A stretch of DNA of 64,000 nt from CAYVUV01 sp964455095 (lineage in GTDB: Bacteria; Desulfobacterota; Binatia; HRBIN30; CADEER01): the NCBI GenBank assembly GCA_964455095.1, contig CAYVUV010000370.1, positions 1 through 64,000 on the forward strand, given 5' to 3'. This document shows positions 39,497-48,340 of this stretch, piece by piece; the first letter of the stretch is position 1; the number at the start of each line of letters is the position of its first letter. A model generated the notes under the pieces. The model had not been told where the DNA came from, searched no databases, and saw only the letters and a program-made list of their open reading frames with translations. Both the position numbers and the translations under genes were made by a program.

Positions 39497-40939
39497 TCAG
39501 CGACCTCCGCGCTGCCGGCGCCGGTGCAGCGCGACGGCGGCGCCGATGAGCAGAAAGCCGAGCGGCTGTGCGACCGTGGTGATCCAGAAGATCAGCCGCC
39601 CCTGATTCGCCGACAGCGAGATGGGCGAGATCGTGCCGCGCGGCATGCCCTTCTTGCGCACGGCAATCAGCTCCGGATCCTGCGACAACACGGCCACGGT
39701 GCTCATGAAGAAGTCCTTGTTGCCGAGCAGGTTGATGTAGAAATTGGTGGCGAAGTCGGAGTCGCCGATGGCGATGAGCTGGCCCGGCGGTGGTGTCGGC
39801 GGCTCATCCTCGTCTTCCGCCGGCGGGGTGGCAGGCGCCGCGCCCGGGCGCAGAAAGTTGACCAGCACCGCGACCGAGAGCGGTCCCGGCTGATCGACGT
39901 CGGGGCGGAACTGCACCTTCTCCTCCGGCGCGCTGCCGGCGTCGACCAGCGCCCAGCTCTCCGGGCTGGTGGTAGCGATCGAGAGCGCCTGGAGTCCGGC
40001 CGGCGGCTCCTCGACCGGGCGCACGGTGCGCGCCAACGACAGCACGGCCGGCGAGTCGAGGTTGTTGCCGTAGATCTCGGTGCGAAAGCGCATCACGTGC
40101 GGCATGAAGCTGTCGGCGCCGATGAATCGATTGCCCTCGTCGACGATCAGGTCGTGCCCCGCTTCGATGCCGGCGGCGGCGAGGAAGTCCAACACCGAGC
40201 GCGGGGCGTCGGGGTCGATCAGCATCAGGACGCGCCCGCCGTCGCGCAGGAAGCGCGTCAGCACGTCGCTCTCGCCCGGCAGCAGATCGTGTGACGGTCC
40301 GGCGAGCACCACCATCGCGCAGCGCTCCGGCACGCCCTCCATCGGGATGGTGCTGAGCGTCTCGATGCGAAAGTTCTCGCGCTCGAGGCTCTTCGAGACG
40401 TCGCTGTACCCCGCGCGCTCGTCGTTGCTCTGCGGGCTGCGCTCGCCGTGGCCGATGACGAAGCACAGCGTGCGGGTGCGGTGCTGTGACAGCGCCAGCA
40501 ACGCATTGGCGATCTCGCTCTCGTCGATGCTGCGCAGCGGTATCAGGCGTTCGCCGACCTCGAGCACGCCGGTGTTGTAGCTGGAGATGCCGTAGCGCTT
40601 CGCCAACCCCGGCGAGCGATCGAGGTCGAGCAAGCGAAACTCGATCTGCGGCGCGGCGGCGCGGAACTGCTCGAGGAGATCGAGCATGTCGCGGCGCTGG
40701 TCGCCTTCCTGGCTGCTGTAGAAGGCGGTGATGCGCGCCGCGCCGTCGAAGGCGCCGGCGACTTGCACGGCCTGTGGCGAGAGCACGGACGACTGGTTCG
40801 GTGTCAGGTCGAAGCGCAGGTTGTGGCGCGCCGCCAGCACCTGCAGCACGGCGAACAGCGCCAGGGCCAGCAGCAGGTTGAGGGCCAGCTGCAGCGCGCC
40901 GCGCGTCGAGGGCGTGATCCAGGCCGATGGTGCCGCCAT
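39497..40939 (-). CDS. GldG-like ABC-associated membrane protein
   Basis: A 480-residue protein with an N-terminal helix, a large exported domain and a C-terminal helix (FWITTVAQPLGFLLIGAAVAL). The exported part shows the GldG/IftA-like sequence: RFDLTPNQSSVLSPQAV, ITAFYSSQEGDQRRDMLDLLEQFRA, LCFVIGHGERSP and GPSHDLLPGESDVLTRFLRDGGRVLMLIDPD. In Bacteroidetes GldG works with GldA and GldF in gliding; outside that phylum the complex is widespread with unknown cargo. The ATG is one base from the end of the permease gene. Confidence 0.85.
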   Translation of the reverse strand: MAAPSAWITPSTRGALQLALNLLLALALFAVLQVLAARHNLRFDLTPNQSSVLSPQAVQVAGAFDGAARITAFYSSQEGDQRRDMLDLLEQFRAAAPQIEFRLLDLDRSPGLAKRYGISSYNTGVLEVGERLIPLRSIDESEIANALLALSQHRTRTLCFVIGHGERSPQSNDERAGYSDVSKSLERENFRIETLSTIPMEGVPERCAMVVLAGPSHDLLPGESDVLTRFLRDGGRVLMLIDPDAPRSVLDFLAAAGIEAGHDLIVDEGNRFIGADSFMPHVMRFRTEIYGNNLDSPAVLSLARTVRPVEEPPAGLQALSIATTSPESWALVDAGSAPEEKVQFRPDVDQPGPLSVAVLVNFLRPGAAPATPPAEDEDEPPTPPPGQLIAIGDSDFATNFYINLLGNKDFFMSTVAVLSQDPELIAVRKKGMPRGTISPISLSANQGRLIFWITTVAQPLGFLLIGAAVALHRRRQRGGR

Positions 40940-40940
40940 G

Positions 40941-41681
40941 TCAACGCACCCCGCGCCACTTGCGCGTGCCCAGCGACTGCCAGGTGAGAAAGAGAAACAG
41001 CGCGATGAAGCAGAGGAAGAAGATCACGCTGCGGGTATCGATTACGCCGCGGGCGAAGTTGTAGAAGTGATCGAACAGCGACACCCCGAGCAGGATGCGC
41101 ACCAGGTCCTGGCTGGCGACCTCCTCGTTCCAGGTCAGAAACCAGAAGAACACCAGGATGCCGTACGTGCCCATCGCGCTGACGACCTGGTGCTCGGTGA
41201 GCGAGGAAATGAACATGCCGCAGGCGATGAACGCCGTGCCGAGCAACAGCATGCCGAGGTAGCCGGCGACCAGTGGGCCGAATTCGAAGGCGTGGTACTG
41301 GTAGAACAGCACCGGGTTGATCGCCGTCGGCAGCAGCATGACGAGGAAGAAGATCAACGCCGCGAGAAACTTGCCGGCGACGATCTCGCTGTCGCGCACC
41401 GGGTAGGTCCACAACAGCTCCAGCGTGCCGAGCCGCTGCTCCTCGGCGAACAGCCGCATGGTGACCAGCGGCAGCACGAGCATGGCGACGAAGCGCATGT
41501 CGATGAAGACGAACTGCCACAGGCCGCTGGGCAGCGTGGAGCCGCCGAAGAGGATGAAGAAGATCAGGTCGCTGTAAAAGAAGTAGCCGCTCAAGACGAG
41601 GAACACGGCGAGCAGAATGTAGGCGGTGAACGAACCGAAGTAGGAGTGCAGATCGCGCCGGCAGATGACGAGTATCTTCAT
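40941..41681 (-). CDS. ABC-2 type permease, GldF-like
   Basis: A 246-residue permease with six transmembrane helices. It starts KILVICRRDLHSYFGSFTAYILLAVF and contains the family stretch MRLFAEEQRLGTLELLWTYPVRDSEIVAGKFLAAL, which is typical of NosY/GldF-type ABC-2 permeases. It presumably pairs with the ATPase encoded just upstream; its ATG overlaps the ATPase stop (ATGA). Together with GldG-like and DUF4340 proteins it forms a four-gene transport unit of unknown substrate. Confidence 0.9.
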   Translation of the reverse strand: MKILVICRRDLHSYFGSFTAYILLAVFLVLSGYFFYSDLIFFILFGGSTLPSGLWQFVFIDMRFVAMLVLPLVTMRLFAEEQRLGTLELLWTYPVRDSEIVAGKFLAALIFFLVMLLPTAINPVLFYQYHAFEFGPLVAGYLGMLLLGTAFIACGMFISSLTEHQVVSAMGTYGILVFFWFLTWNEEVASQDLVRILLGVSLFDHFYNFARGVIDTRSVIFFLCFIALFLFLTWQSLGTRKWRGVR

Positions 41682-42637
41682 CGCCGCGCCTCGGGGGCGG
41701 CCTCGGGCTCGGCGACCAGCGATAGGAAGATGTCCTCGAGCGACAGCGTCACCGGGCGCAGCTCGCGCAGCCCCCAGCCGCCGGCGGCGATCGCGGTGGC
41801 GATCGCTTCGCGCAGGTCGCGTTCCTTGGCCGTGGTCACCGTGACCGCCACGGCCCCGTCGGCCGTGTCGTCGCCGCGTTCCGCCGCCACCACGCCGGGC
41901 ACCGCGCGCAACGCCGCCAGAATCTCGGGGGCCGGGCCGTTGACCTCGATGTGCACCTGGGCGCTGCGGCGCAGGTGGCGGTTGAGGTTGGCGGGCGTAT
42001 CGACGGCGATGACGCGGCCCTTGTTGATGATGATGACGCGGTCGCATGTGGCCTCGACCTCGGAGAGGATGTGGGTCGAGAGGATGACCGTGCGCTCGCC
42101 GCGCAGACCGCGGATGAGGCTGCGCATCTCGGCCACCTGCTCGGGATCCAGGCCGGAGGTCGGTTCGTCGAGAATGAGCACGCGCGGCGAGCCGACCAGC
42201 GCCTGCGCGATGCCGACGCGCTGCCGGAAGCCCTTCGACAGCGTGCCGATGAGGCGCTCGGCGACGCGTTCGATGCCGCAGCTGGCGATCGCCTGCGCCG
42301 CGGCGTGCCGGGCGGCGGCGTGGCCGAGGCCCTTCATCTCGCCGACGTAGCGCAGGTAATGGCCGACGTTCATGTCGAGATAGAGCGACACGCGCTCGGG
42401 AAAGTAGCCGACCGCGGCGCGGGCGCGCAGCGGCTCGCGCACGACATCGTACCCGGCAATGGTGGCCTGGCCGTGGCTGGGCGGGAAGACGCCGGCGAGG
42501 ATGCGCATGGTGGTGCTCTTGCCGGCACCGTTGGGGCCGAGGAAGCCGACGATCTCGCCGCGCCCGACGGTGAAGGTGACGTCCGAGATCGCGGTGTACG
42601 AGCCGAAATGTTTCGTGAGCGATTGCGCGGCGATCAT
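41678..42637 (-). CDS. ABC transporter ATPase, GldA-like
   Basis: A 319-residue ATPase with Walker A GPNGAGKS at 34-41, Q-loop region YFPERVSLY, signature LSKGFRQRVGIAQAL, Walker B RVLILDEPTSGLDP and switch STHILSEVEATCDR. A C-terminal regulatory domain of about 95 residues follows the nucleotide-binding domain, as in GldA/CcmA-type proteins. It is the first gene of the minus-strand operon 42637 to 38947, with a 46-base gap to the M48 protease gene upstream on the same strand. Confidence 0.92.
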   Translation of the reverse strand: MIAAQSLTKHFGSYTAISDVTFTVGRGEIVGFLGPNGAGKSTTMRILAGVFPPSHGQATIAGYDVVREPLRARAAVGYFPERVSLYLDMNVGHYLRYVGEMKGLGHAAARHAAAQAIASCGIERVAERLIGTLSKGFRQRVGIAQALVGSPRVLILDEPTSGLDPEQVAEMRSLIRGLRGERTVILSTHILSEVEATCDRVIIINKGRVIAVDTPANLNRHLRRSAQVHIEVNGPAPEILAALRAVPGVVAAERGDDTADGAVAVTVTTAKERDLREAIATAIAAGGWGLRELRPVTLSLEDIFLSLVAEPEAAPEARR

Positions 42638-42683
42638 GCGAGGCGGGGGAGGTGTGGCGGATGCGCGCGCGCGTACCGCTGCT

Positions 42684-43538
42684 TCACGGCGTCGTCGACT
42701 TGGCCGTCTTGGCGCCGCCGATCCCCGGCAGCCGCGCGTTGGTCAGATTGGGATCGGCTTTGTAGTAGCCCTGCGCTTCCGGCATCCAGGAGCGGATGTT
42801 GTTCTGGCGCGTGCCGTAGCCGGGGTGGGTCGACAGCCATTCGGGGGGCGACCCGCCGCTGCCCTGCGCCTCCATGCGCTGCCAGAGGGCCAGGGCGCTG
42901 TTCGGGTCGTAGCCGGCCTTGGCCATGAGGATCATGCCGATGTGGTCGGCCTCGCTCTCCTGGCCGCGGCCGAACGGCATCAACACCCCGACCTGTGCGC
43001 CGAGACCGTACGCCTGCATGATTGCGTTGCGCGTCGCCGGGTCGTTGCCGGCAGTGGCGACCGACAGCCCGACGCCGACGACTTGCGCCGCCATGCCCTG
43101 ACTCATGCGTTCGGCACCGTGGCGCGCCAGGGCGTGGGCGACCTCGTGTCCCATCACCACCGCCAGCCCCGCTTCGTCTTGCGCGATGGGGAACAGGCCG
43201 GTGTAGACCGCCACTTTGCCCCCTGGCAGCGCAAACGCGTTGACCTCCTTCGGGTTGTCGATGACCGTGAACTCCCATTGATAGTCCGGTTTGTCGGCTG
43301 CCGCTGCAATGCGGAGCCCGACGCGTCTGACAATGGCGTTGGTCTGCGGGTCGGTGAGGACTCTCTCCTTCTTCAAGACCTCCTGGTACGCGGCCATGCC
43401 CAGCTGTGTCTCCTCTGCCGCGCTCACCATGATCAACTGGCTGCGGTTCGTGTACGGTACCGTGGCGCAGCTGGCGACGGCGGCGATGGCGGCGAGGACG
43501 GCGAGGGCGGTGCGGCGGAGCGTGCGGGAGTTTGTCAT
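42684..43538 (-). CDS. M48-family metalloprotease, probable lipoprotein
   Basis: A 284-residue periplasmic or outer-membrane protease. The signal peptide ends in VASC with lipidation candidate Cys24. The zinc site is HEVAH at 131-135 with the third ligand Glu196 in ESEADHIG, and FALPGGKVAVYTGLF precedes it, as in BepA/LoiP-type M48 proteins. Such proteases take part in outer-membrane protein quality control. There is no TPR region, so it resembles LoiP rather than BepA. No strong ribosome-binding site is visible. Confidence 0.92.
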   Translation of the reverse strand: MTNSRTLRRTALAVLAAIAAVASCATVPYTNRSQLIMVSAAEETQLGMAAYQEVLKKERVLTDPQTNAIVRRVGLRIAAAADKPDYQWEFTVIDNPKEVNAFALPGGKVAVYTGLFPIAQDEAGLAVVMGHEVAHALARHGAERMSQGMAAQVVGVGLSVATAGNDPATRNAIMQAYGLGAQVGVLMPFGRGQESEADHIGMILMAKAGYDPNSALALWQRMEAQGSGGSPPEWLSTHPGYGTRQNNIRSWMPEAQGYYKADPNLTNARLPGIGGAKTAKSTTP

Positions 43539-43590
43539 TCACACATTGTATCGGCCAGTGAGAAAAGCGGAAGTACCGCGGCGCCACGCC

Positions 43591-44313
43591 TCATGACGCC
43601 TCGCGATGCATCTGCGGCGAGGGCGGCGTGTTGCGGTGCACCTGCACCGACAGCGCGATGTAGTACGCCGGGAAGAACAGGCTGACCAGCGCCAGCCAGC
43701 GCGACGGCGTCGGGAATTGCAGCAGGATCCAGAAGATCAGCACCGCCCACACGATGCCGAGGCCGATCAGGCGGCTGCGCGCGTGCGGAAAACGGCTGGG
43801 GTAGAGATAGCGGATCGGCACGAACACCAGGAGGCTGAGGACCAGCAAGGTGATGACGTTGAGCCACACCGGCCAACTCAGAATGAACAGATAGAACACG
43901 ACGACGTTCCAGTACGACGGAAAGCCAGTGAAGAAGTGGTCGGCGGTCTTCGCCTGCGCGTGGCAGAAGCCGTAGGCGCTGGCGAGCAGCGGGCAGGCGG
44001 CGACCACCATGCCGGCCGAGCCGGCCGGCAACAGCTCGGCGTGGCGGGCGAGCGCGATCGGTACGACGACGTAGCTCAGATAGTCGATGATATCGTCGAG
44101 CTTCGCGCCGTCGAAGTGCGGCAACACCTCCTTGACCCGGGCGCGCCGCGCCAGCGTGCCGTCGGTGCAGTCGAGGATGAAGGCGAGCGTCATCCACGCA
44201 AACGCCGCGCCGTAGGCGCCCCCGGCGATGGCATCGAGGGCGAGCAGGCAGACGACGGCGCCGCTGGCGGTGTAGAGGTGCACGCCCCAGGCGGCCAGCG
44301 TGGTCGCGTTCAC
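43591..44313 (-). CDS. pcs: Phosphatidylcholine synthase (CDP-alcohol phosphatidyltransferase family)
   Basis: A 240-residue membrane enzyme with about eight helices. The CDP-alcohol phosphotransferase motif D-x2-DG-x2-AR-x12-G-x3-D-x3-D is complete at Asp48, Asp51, Gly52, Ala55, Arg56, Gly69, Asp73 and Asp77. The N-terminal VHLYTASGAVVCLLAL and the block DYLSYVVVPIALA match bacterial Pcs, which condenses CDP-diacylglycerol with choline to make phosphatidylcholine. The GTG start overlaps the stop of the upstream VOC gene (GTGA), so the two are coupled. Choline uptake genes are not in the window. Confidence 0.85.
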   Translation of the reverse strand: MNATTLAAWGVHLYTASGAVVCLLALDAIAGGAYGAAFAWMTLAFILDCTDGTLARRARVKEVLPHFDGAKLDDIIDYLSYVVVPIALARHAELLPAGSAGMVVAACPLLASAYGFCHAQAKTADHFFTGFPSYWNVVVFYLFILSWPVWLNVITLLVLSLLVFVPIRYLYPSRFPHARSRLIGLGIVWAVLIFWILLQFPTPSRWLALVSLFFPAYYIALSVQVHRNTPPSPQMHREAS

Positions 44314-44735
44314 GGCACACCCAGGGGGCTGATGTGGGGCTCGAAGAGGATCTGCACCGTGTTGCCGTCGGGGTCGGCAATGTAGCAGGAGTGGCTGCCG
44401 TCGCGGTGCGCGCGCGCCTCGTTGACGATCCGCACCCCGCGCCCGCGCAGCGTCGCGGCGGCGGCGTAGACGGCGTCCGGCGTGGCGACGATGAAGCCGA
44501 TGTGATCGAGCGCCTGTGCCGCGTCGGCGGCGCGCGGCGCCTGGGCGCGGTGCAGCGCCAGGTTGTCGGTGCCGCTGCTCAGGTACGCCGTGTCGGCATC
44601 CGGCTCCCACACCACGCGCATGCCGAAATGTCGGCAATAGAACGCCTTGGCCGCGCCGACGTCGCGAACGCGCAACGCCACATGGCGCAACCCGGTGGTC
44701 GCGATCGGCTCTTCGTTGGGGGCGGGCGCGGTCAT
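44310..44735 (-). CDS. VOC-superfamily (glyoxalase-fold) protein
   Basis: A 141-residue two-repeat VOC protein: GLRHVALRVRDVGAAKAFYCRHFGM in the first half and DHIGFIVATPDAVYAAAATLRGRGV in the second, ending with CYIADPDGNTVQILFEP, whose Glu fits a metal-site residue. It is cytosolic. It is translationally coupled to the phosphatidylcholine synthase gene. The pairing suggests a linked role but the reaction is unknown. The 145-base gap upstream separates it from the divergent lptC and contains a GGCGCGGC-N3-GCCGCGCC hairpin (44782-44800). Confidence 0.87.
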   Translation of the reverse strand: MTAPAPNEEPIATTGLRHVALRVRDVGAAKAFYCRHFGMRVVWEPDADTAYLSSGTDNLALHRAQAPRAADAAQALDHIGFIVATPDAVYAAAATLRGRGVRIVNEARAHRDGSHSCYIADPDGNTVQILFEPHISPLGVP

Positions 44736-44880
44736 CGCGGCGCGGACGATACCAGGTCGCGCCGCGCGGATGAAGCCTCGCGGCGCGGCTGCGCCGCGCC
44801 CATTCCTTTACACCCCGTCAGACCGATGGTAGCTTTCGGCGCAGCCGCGAGTGGCGTTTCCCTCCCGACCCGATTTTCTC

Positions 44881-45453
44881 ATGAGAACGCGTGTTCGCCT
44901 CCTCGTCATCGCCGCCCTCGTGCTGTTGCTCGCGGCCGGTGGGGCCCTCCTCGGGCGCGAGCTGTGGCAGCGCAAGCAGGACGACCTGCGCCAGCAGGTA
45001 TTGGACCTGCTGCCCAACGTGGCGCAGCGCATTCAGAACTTCCACCGGGTCAAGATCGAGAACGGGCGCAAGGTGTGGGAAGTGTCGGCGATCGATGCGC
45101 AGTACTACGAGGAAGAGGAACTGGTGGTGGTCAAGCAGCCGGTGGTGTCGTTCTTCCTGCGCGATGGACGCACCGTCGCCTTGCGCGGCGACGAGGGCAA
45201 GGTGTTTCTCAGCCAACGCGACTTGCAAAAGGTCGAGCTGAACGGCGGCATCGACGTGCAGCTCGGCGACTACGCGGTGCGCACGGACTACGCCAGCTAC
45301 GAGCGCGATCGCGACGTCATCATCGCCCCCGGCAAGGTCGAGATCACGGGCAAAGAGTTCTCGCTGAACGGCACCCGTCTCGAGGTCGAGGTGGGCAAGC
45401 AGCGCCTGACCCTCGCCCAGGACGTCGTGACGACGCTGCGGCCGCGCACATGA
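44881..45453 (+). CDS. lptC: LPS export protein LptC
   Basis: A 190-residue bitopic protein with an N-terminal transmembrane helix (LLVIAALVLLLAAGGALLG) and a periplasmic beta-jellyroll (GRKVWEVSAIDAQYYEEEE, DYASYERDRDVIIAPGKVEITGKEFSLNGTRLEVE pattern). LptC docks the LptB2FG ATPase complex and passes LPS to LptA. ATG 44881 is chosen so that the helix follows a short basic cytosolic tail; GTG 44851 is an alternative. The stop overlaps an ATG of the next gene. First gene of the lpt-rpoN-PTS-Ntr cluster. Confidence 0.9.
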   Translation: MRTRVRLLVIAALVLLLAAGGALLGRELWQRKQDDLRQQVLDLLPNVAQRIQNFHRVKIENGRKVWEVSAIDAQYYEEEELVVVKQPVVSFFLRDGRTVALRGDEGKVFLSQRDLQKVELNGGIDVQLGDYAVRTDYASYERDRDVIIAPGKVEITGKEFSLNGTRLEVEVGKQRLTLAQDVVTTLRPRT

Positions 45454-45467
45454 CCAGGAGACGCGTC

Positions 45468-46064
45468 ATGACGAGGCGTCCGTGGCTGGTCGGGCTCGGA
45501 GTGCTCGCACTCCTGTTGCCGCACGGGGTCGGCGCGCAGTCGGCCGCCGCCACGACGGCGCGACCGACCGGCGCGTCGGGCAAGGGCCCCGGCACCGAAG
45601 CGCTGCTGAAGAGCTTTTCGCTCGGCTCACAGGACGGCCCGGTGACGGTCACGGCCGACAAGCTCGAGTTCGACTACAAGACCCGGATCCTCACCTACCA
45701 CGGCAAGGTGAAGGTCACGCAGGCCGATCTCACCCTGCGCAGCGATCAGCTGCGCATCAAGATCGATCCCGACGCGCCCGACCAGCTGCGCGAGGTCGTG
45801 GCGGAGGGGAAGGTGCGCATCGACAAGGGCGCGCGCAAGGCGAGCGGCGGCCGCGCCGTGTTTGACCAGGCGACGCGCACGGTGGTGCTCAGCGATCAGG
45901 CCACGCTGCGCGACGGCCCGAACGAGGTCGCCGGCGAGCGCGTCGTCGTCTATCTCGACGAGGAGCGCAGCGTCGTCGAGGGCGGTACGGCGCGCGTGCG
46001 GGCGGTGCTGTTTCCGCCCGGGTCCAAGACGCCGAGCGCAGCGGACGGCGACCATGGCGAGTGA
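45468..46064 (+). CDS. lptA: LPS transport periplasmic protein LptA-like
   Basis: A 198-residue exported protein with a signal peptide (LVGLGVLALLLPHGVGA) and an OstA-type beta-jellyroll (VTVTADKLEFDYKTRILTYHGKVKVTQADLTLRSDQL pattern, VRIDKGARKASGGRAVFD). LptA forms the periplasmic bridge that carries LPS from LptC to the outer-membrane LptD. Two in-frame ATGs exist. The one at 45468 is preferred because AGGAG lies seven bases upstream; the one at 45450 overlaps the lptC stop. The end overlaps lptB by 11 bases. Confidence 0.9.
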   Translation: MTRRPWLVGLGVLALLLPHGVGAQSAAATTARPTGASGKGPGTEALLKSFSLGSQDGPVTVTADKLEFDYKTRILTYHGKVKVTQADLTLRSDQLRIKIDPDAPDQLREVVAEGKVRIDKGARKASGGRAVFDQATRTVVLSDQATLRDGPNEVAGERVVVYLDEERSVVEGGTARVRAVLFPPGSKTPSAADGDHGE

Positions 46065-46797
46065 CGGCAAGCCGGCGAGCCTGCTCAGCGCCGAGTCGAT
46101 CGGCAAGCGGCTGGGCGGACGCGACATCCTCGGCGGCGTCTCGATCGAGGTGCGCGCCGGTGAGGTGGTCGGACTGCTCGGCCCCAACGGGGCGGGCAAG
46201 ACGACGACGTTCTACGTCATGGTCGGCCTGATGCGGCCCGACAGCGGCCGCGTGGTGCTGAATGGGGTGGACGTCACCCGCGAGCCGATGTACCGCCGCG
46301 CCCGCCTCGGCATCAGCTATCTGCCTCAGGAGCCTTCGGTATTCCGCAAGCTCACGGTCGAGGAGAACATCCTCGCCATTCTCGAAACCCTGCCCCTCAG
46401 CCACGAGGAGCGCAGCGAGCGCCTGGCCAGCTTGCTCGAAGAGCTCAGCATCGCTCACCTGGCCAAGAACCGCGCTTACACGCTCTCCGGCGGCGAGCGC
46501 CGCCGCGTCGAGATCACCCGCGCCCTGGTCACGTCGCCGAGCTTCATGCTGCTCGACGAGCCGTTCGCCGGCATCGATCCGATCGCCGTGCTGGACATCC
46601 AGGCGATCATCGCCCAGCTGCAGCGGCGCGGCATCGGCGTGTTGATTACCGATCACAACGTGCGAGAAACGCTTGGAATCTGCGATCGAGCGTATATCCT
46701 CAACGCCGGAGTCATTCTGGAGGAGGGTCCGCCGGAGGTCATTGCCAACAGCCGGCAGGCGCGAGAGCTGTATTTGGGCGAGCGATTCAGCTTATAG
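46054..46797 (+). CDS. lptB: LPS export ABC ATPase LptB
   Basis: A 247-residue ATPase. It has Walker A GPNGAGKT at 43-50, the LptB-typical ISYLPQEPSVFRKLTVEENI Q-loop region, signature TLSGGERRRVEI, Walker B SFMLLDEPFAGIDP and switch histidine in LITDHNVRETL. It powers extraction of LPS from the inner membrane with LptF and LptG, which are not in the window. The order lptC-lptA-lptB-rpoN is the conserved proteobacterial one. Confidence 0.96.
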   Translation: MASDGKPASLLSAESIGKRLGGRDILGGVSIEVRAGEVVGLLGPNGAGKTTTFYVMVGLMRPDSGRVVLNGVDVTREPMYRRARLGISYLPQEPSVFRKLTVEENILAILETLPLSHEERSERLASLLEELSIAHLAKNRAYTLSGGERRRVEITRALVTSPSFMLLDEPFAGIDPIAVLDIQAIIAQLQRRGIGVLITDHNVRETLGICDRAYILNAGVILEEGPPEVIANSRQARELYLGERFSL

Positions 46798-46808
46798 TTG
46801 GTGGCGCG

Positions 46809-48296
46809 ATGGCACTGGAAACCAAACTCTATCAGCGGTTGTCTCAGACTCTGGTCATGACGCCGCAGCTGCGGCAGGCGATCAAGATTCTGCAGGTATC
46901 GCGTGCCGAGCTCGAGCAGCTGGTCGACGAAGAGTTGAAGGAAAACCCGGTGCTCGAGGAAGGGGTCGAGCAGCGCGACGAGGCCGAGGACGACACGCCG
47001 CGCACCGAGGAGAAGCTCGAGACCAACGCCAACGGCGAGAGCAACGAGTGGGAAGAGCCCCCCGCGCCGCGTGAGACCACGACCGAGATCGAGCCCGACA
47101 ACGGGCTCAACAGTATCGATTGGCGCGAGTACCTCGACAACTACAGCAACGATTGGCACGGCGCCTCGGCGACGCCGGCCGACTACGACGACGAGAAGCG
47201 CCCCAGCCTGGAGAGCACGCTGGTGCGCGCCCAGTCGCTCACCGAGTATCTCCTGTGGCAGCTGCAGATGAACGACCTCGAACCCGAGGAAGAGGCGGTC
47301 ACGGCCATGTTGATCGGCAACATGGACAAGGACGGCTACCTGCAGCAGCCGATCGAGGACATCGCGTTCCAGAGCGGCCAGGACTTCGAGCTCGTCGAAC
47401 GCGCGCTGCTGCGCATCCACGCGCTCGACCCGCCCGGCGTCGGGGCGCGCGACCTGCGCGAGTGCCTGATCCTGCAGCTGCGCCACGAAGGGCTGGAGGG
47501 CTCGGTCGCCGACCGCATCGTGCGCGATCACCTCGTCCTGCTCGAGGGCAAGCGCTTCGACAAGATCGCCAAGGAGCTCGGCGTCCCGATCGAAGAGGTG
47601 GTCGCCGCGGCGAGCACGATCTCCAACCTCGAGCCCAAGCCGGGGCGCAATTACGGCGAGGGCGACATTCGCTACATCACCCCCGACGTCACCGTTCACA
47701 AGGTGGGCGAGGAGTACGTCGTCACGCTCAACGACGAAGGCCTGCCGCGCCTGCGCGTGAGCTCGTACTACCGCCAGGTGCTCAGCGCCGAAGGCGGCGG
47801 CGAAGCCAAGCGCTATATCCAGGACAAGATGCGCTCGGCGGCCTGGCTCATCAAAAGCATCCAGCAGCGCCAGCGCACGCTGTTCATGGTGACGTCGAGC
47901 ATCGTCAAGTTCCAACGCGATTTCTTCGACCGCGGGATCGCGCATCTCAAACCGCTGGTGCTGAAAGACGTGGCGATGGACATCGAGATGCACGAGTCGA
48001 CCGTCAGCCGCGCCACCGCCAACAAATACGTCAACACGCCGCAGGGCATTTTCGAGCTGAAGTACTTCTTCACCTCGAGTCTGAAGAGCGGCGACGGCGA
48101 CGAGGTCTCGGCCGAGAGCGTCAAGGACCGCATTCGCGTCATCATCGCGGCCGAGGACGCGCGTCACCCGCTCAGCGATCAGCACATCGCCCAGATGTTG
48201 GGCAAGGAAAACGTCGATATCGCGCGTCGGACGGTGGCGAAGTACCGCGAGATGATGGGCATCCTGCCGTCGTCGAAGCGCCGCCAGGTTTACTGA
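46809..48296 (+). CDS. rpoN: RNA polymerase sigma-54 factor RpoN
   Basis: A 495-residue sigma factor. Region I is Gln/Leu-rich (LYQRLSQTLVMTPQLRQAIKILQ), where activators act. An acidic region II spans about 50-125. The core-binding domain and the DNA-binding domain with its RpoN box ARRTVAKYRE close the protein. All domains are intact. RpoN recognises -24/-12 promoters and needs activators such as those at 19503 and 55621 in this window. It lies 11 bases after lptB, probably in one transcript. Confidence 0.97.
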   Translation: MALETKLYQRLSQTLVMTPQLRQAIKILQVSRAELEQLVDEELKENPVLEEGVEQRDEAEDDTPRTEEKLETNANGESNEWEEPPAPRETTTEIEPDNGLNSIDWREYLDNYSNDWHGASATPADYDDEKRPSLESTLVRAQSLTEYLLWQLQMNDLEPEEEAVTAMLIGNMDKDGYLQQPIEDIAFQSGQDFELVERALLRIHALDPPGVGARDLRECLILQLRHEGLEGSVADRIVRDHLVLLEGKRFDKIAKELGVPIEEVVAAASTISNLEPKPGRNYGEGDIRYITPDVTVHKVGEEYVVTLNDEGLPRLRVSSYYRQVLSAEGGGEAKRYIQDKMRSAAWLIKSIQQRQRTLFMVTSSIVKFQRDFFDRGIAHLKPLVLKDVAMDIEMHESTVSRATANKYVNTPQGIFELKYFFTSSLKSGDGDEVSAESVKDRIRVIIAAEDARHPLSDQHIAQMLGKENVDIARRTVAKYREMMGILPSSKRRQVY

Positions 48297-48340
48297 CGCG
48301 GCCCGCGCCGCCGCCCCGTCCCACCGCAAGAGGAATCCCC

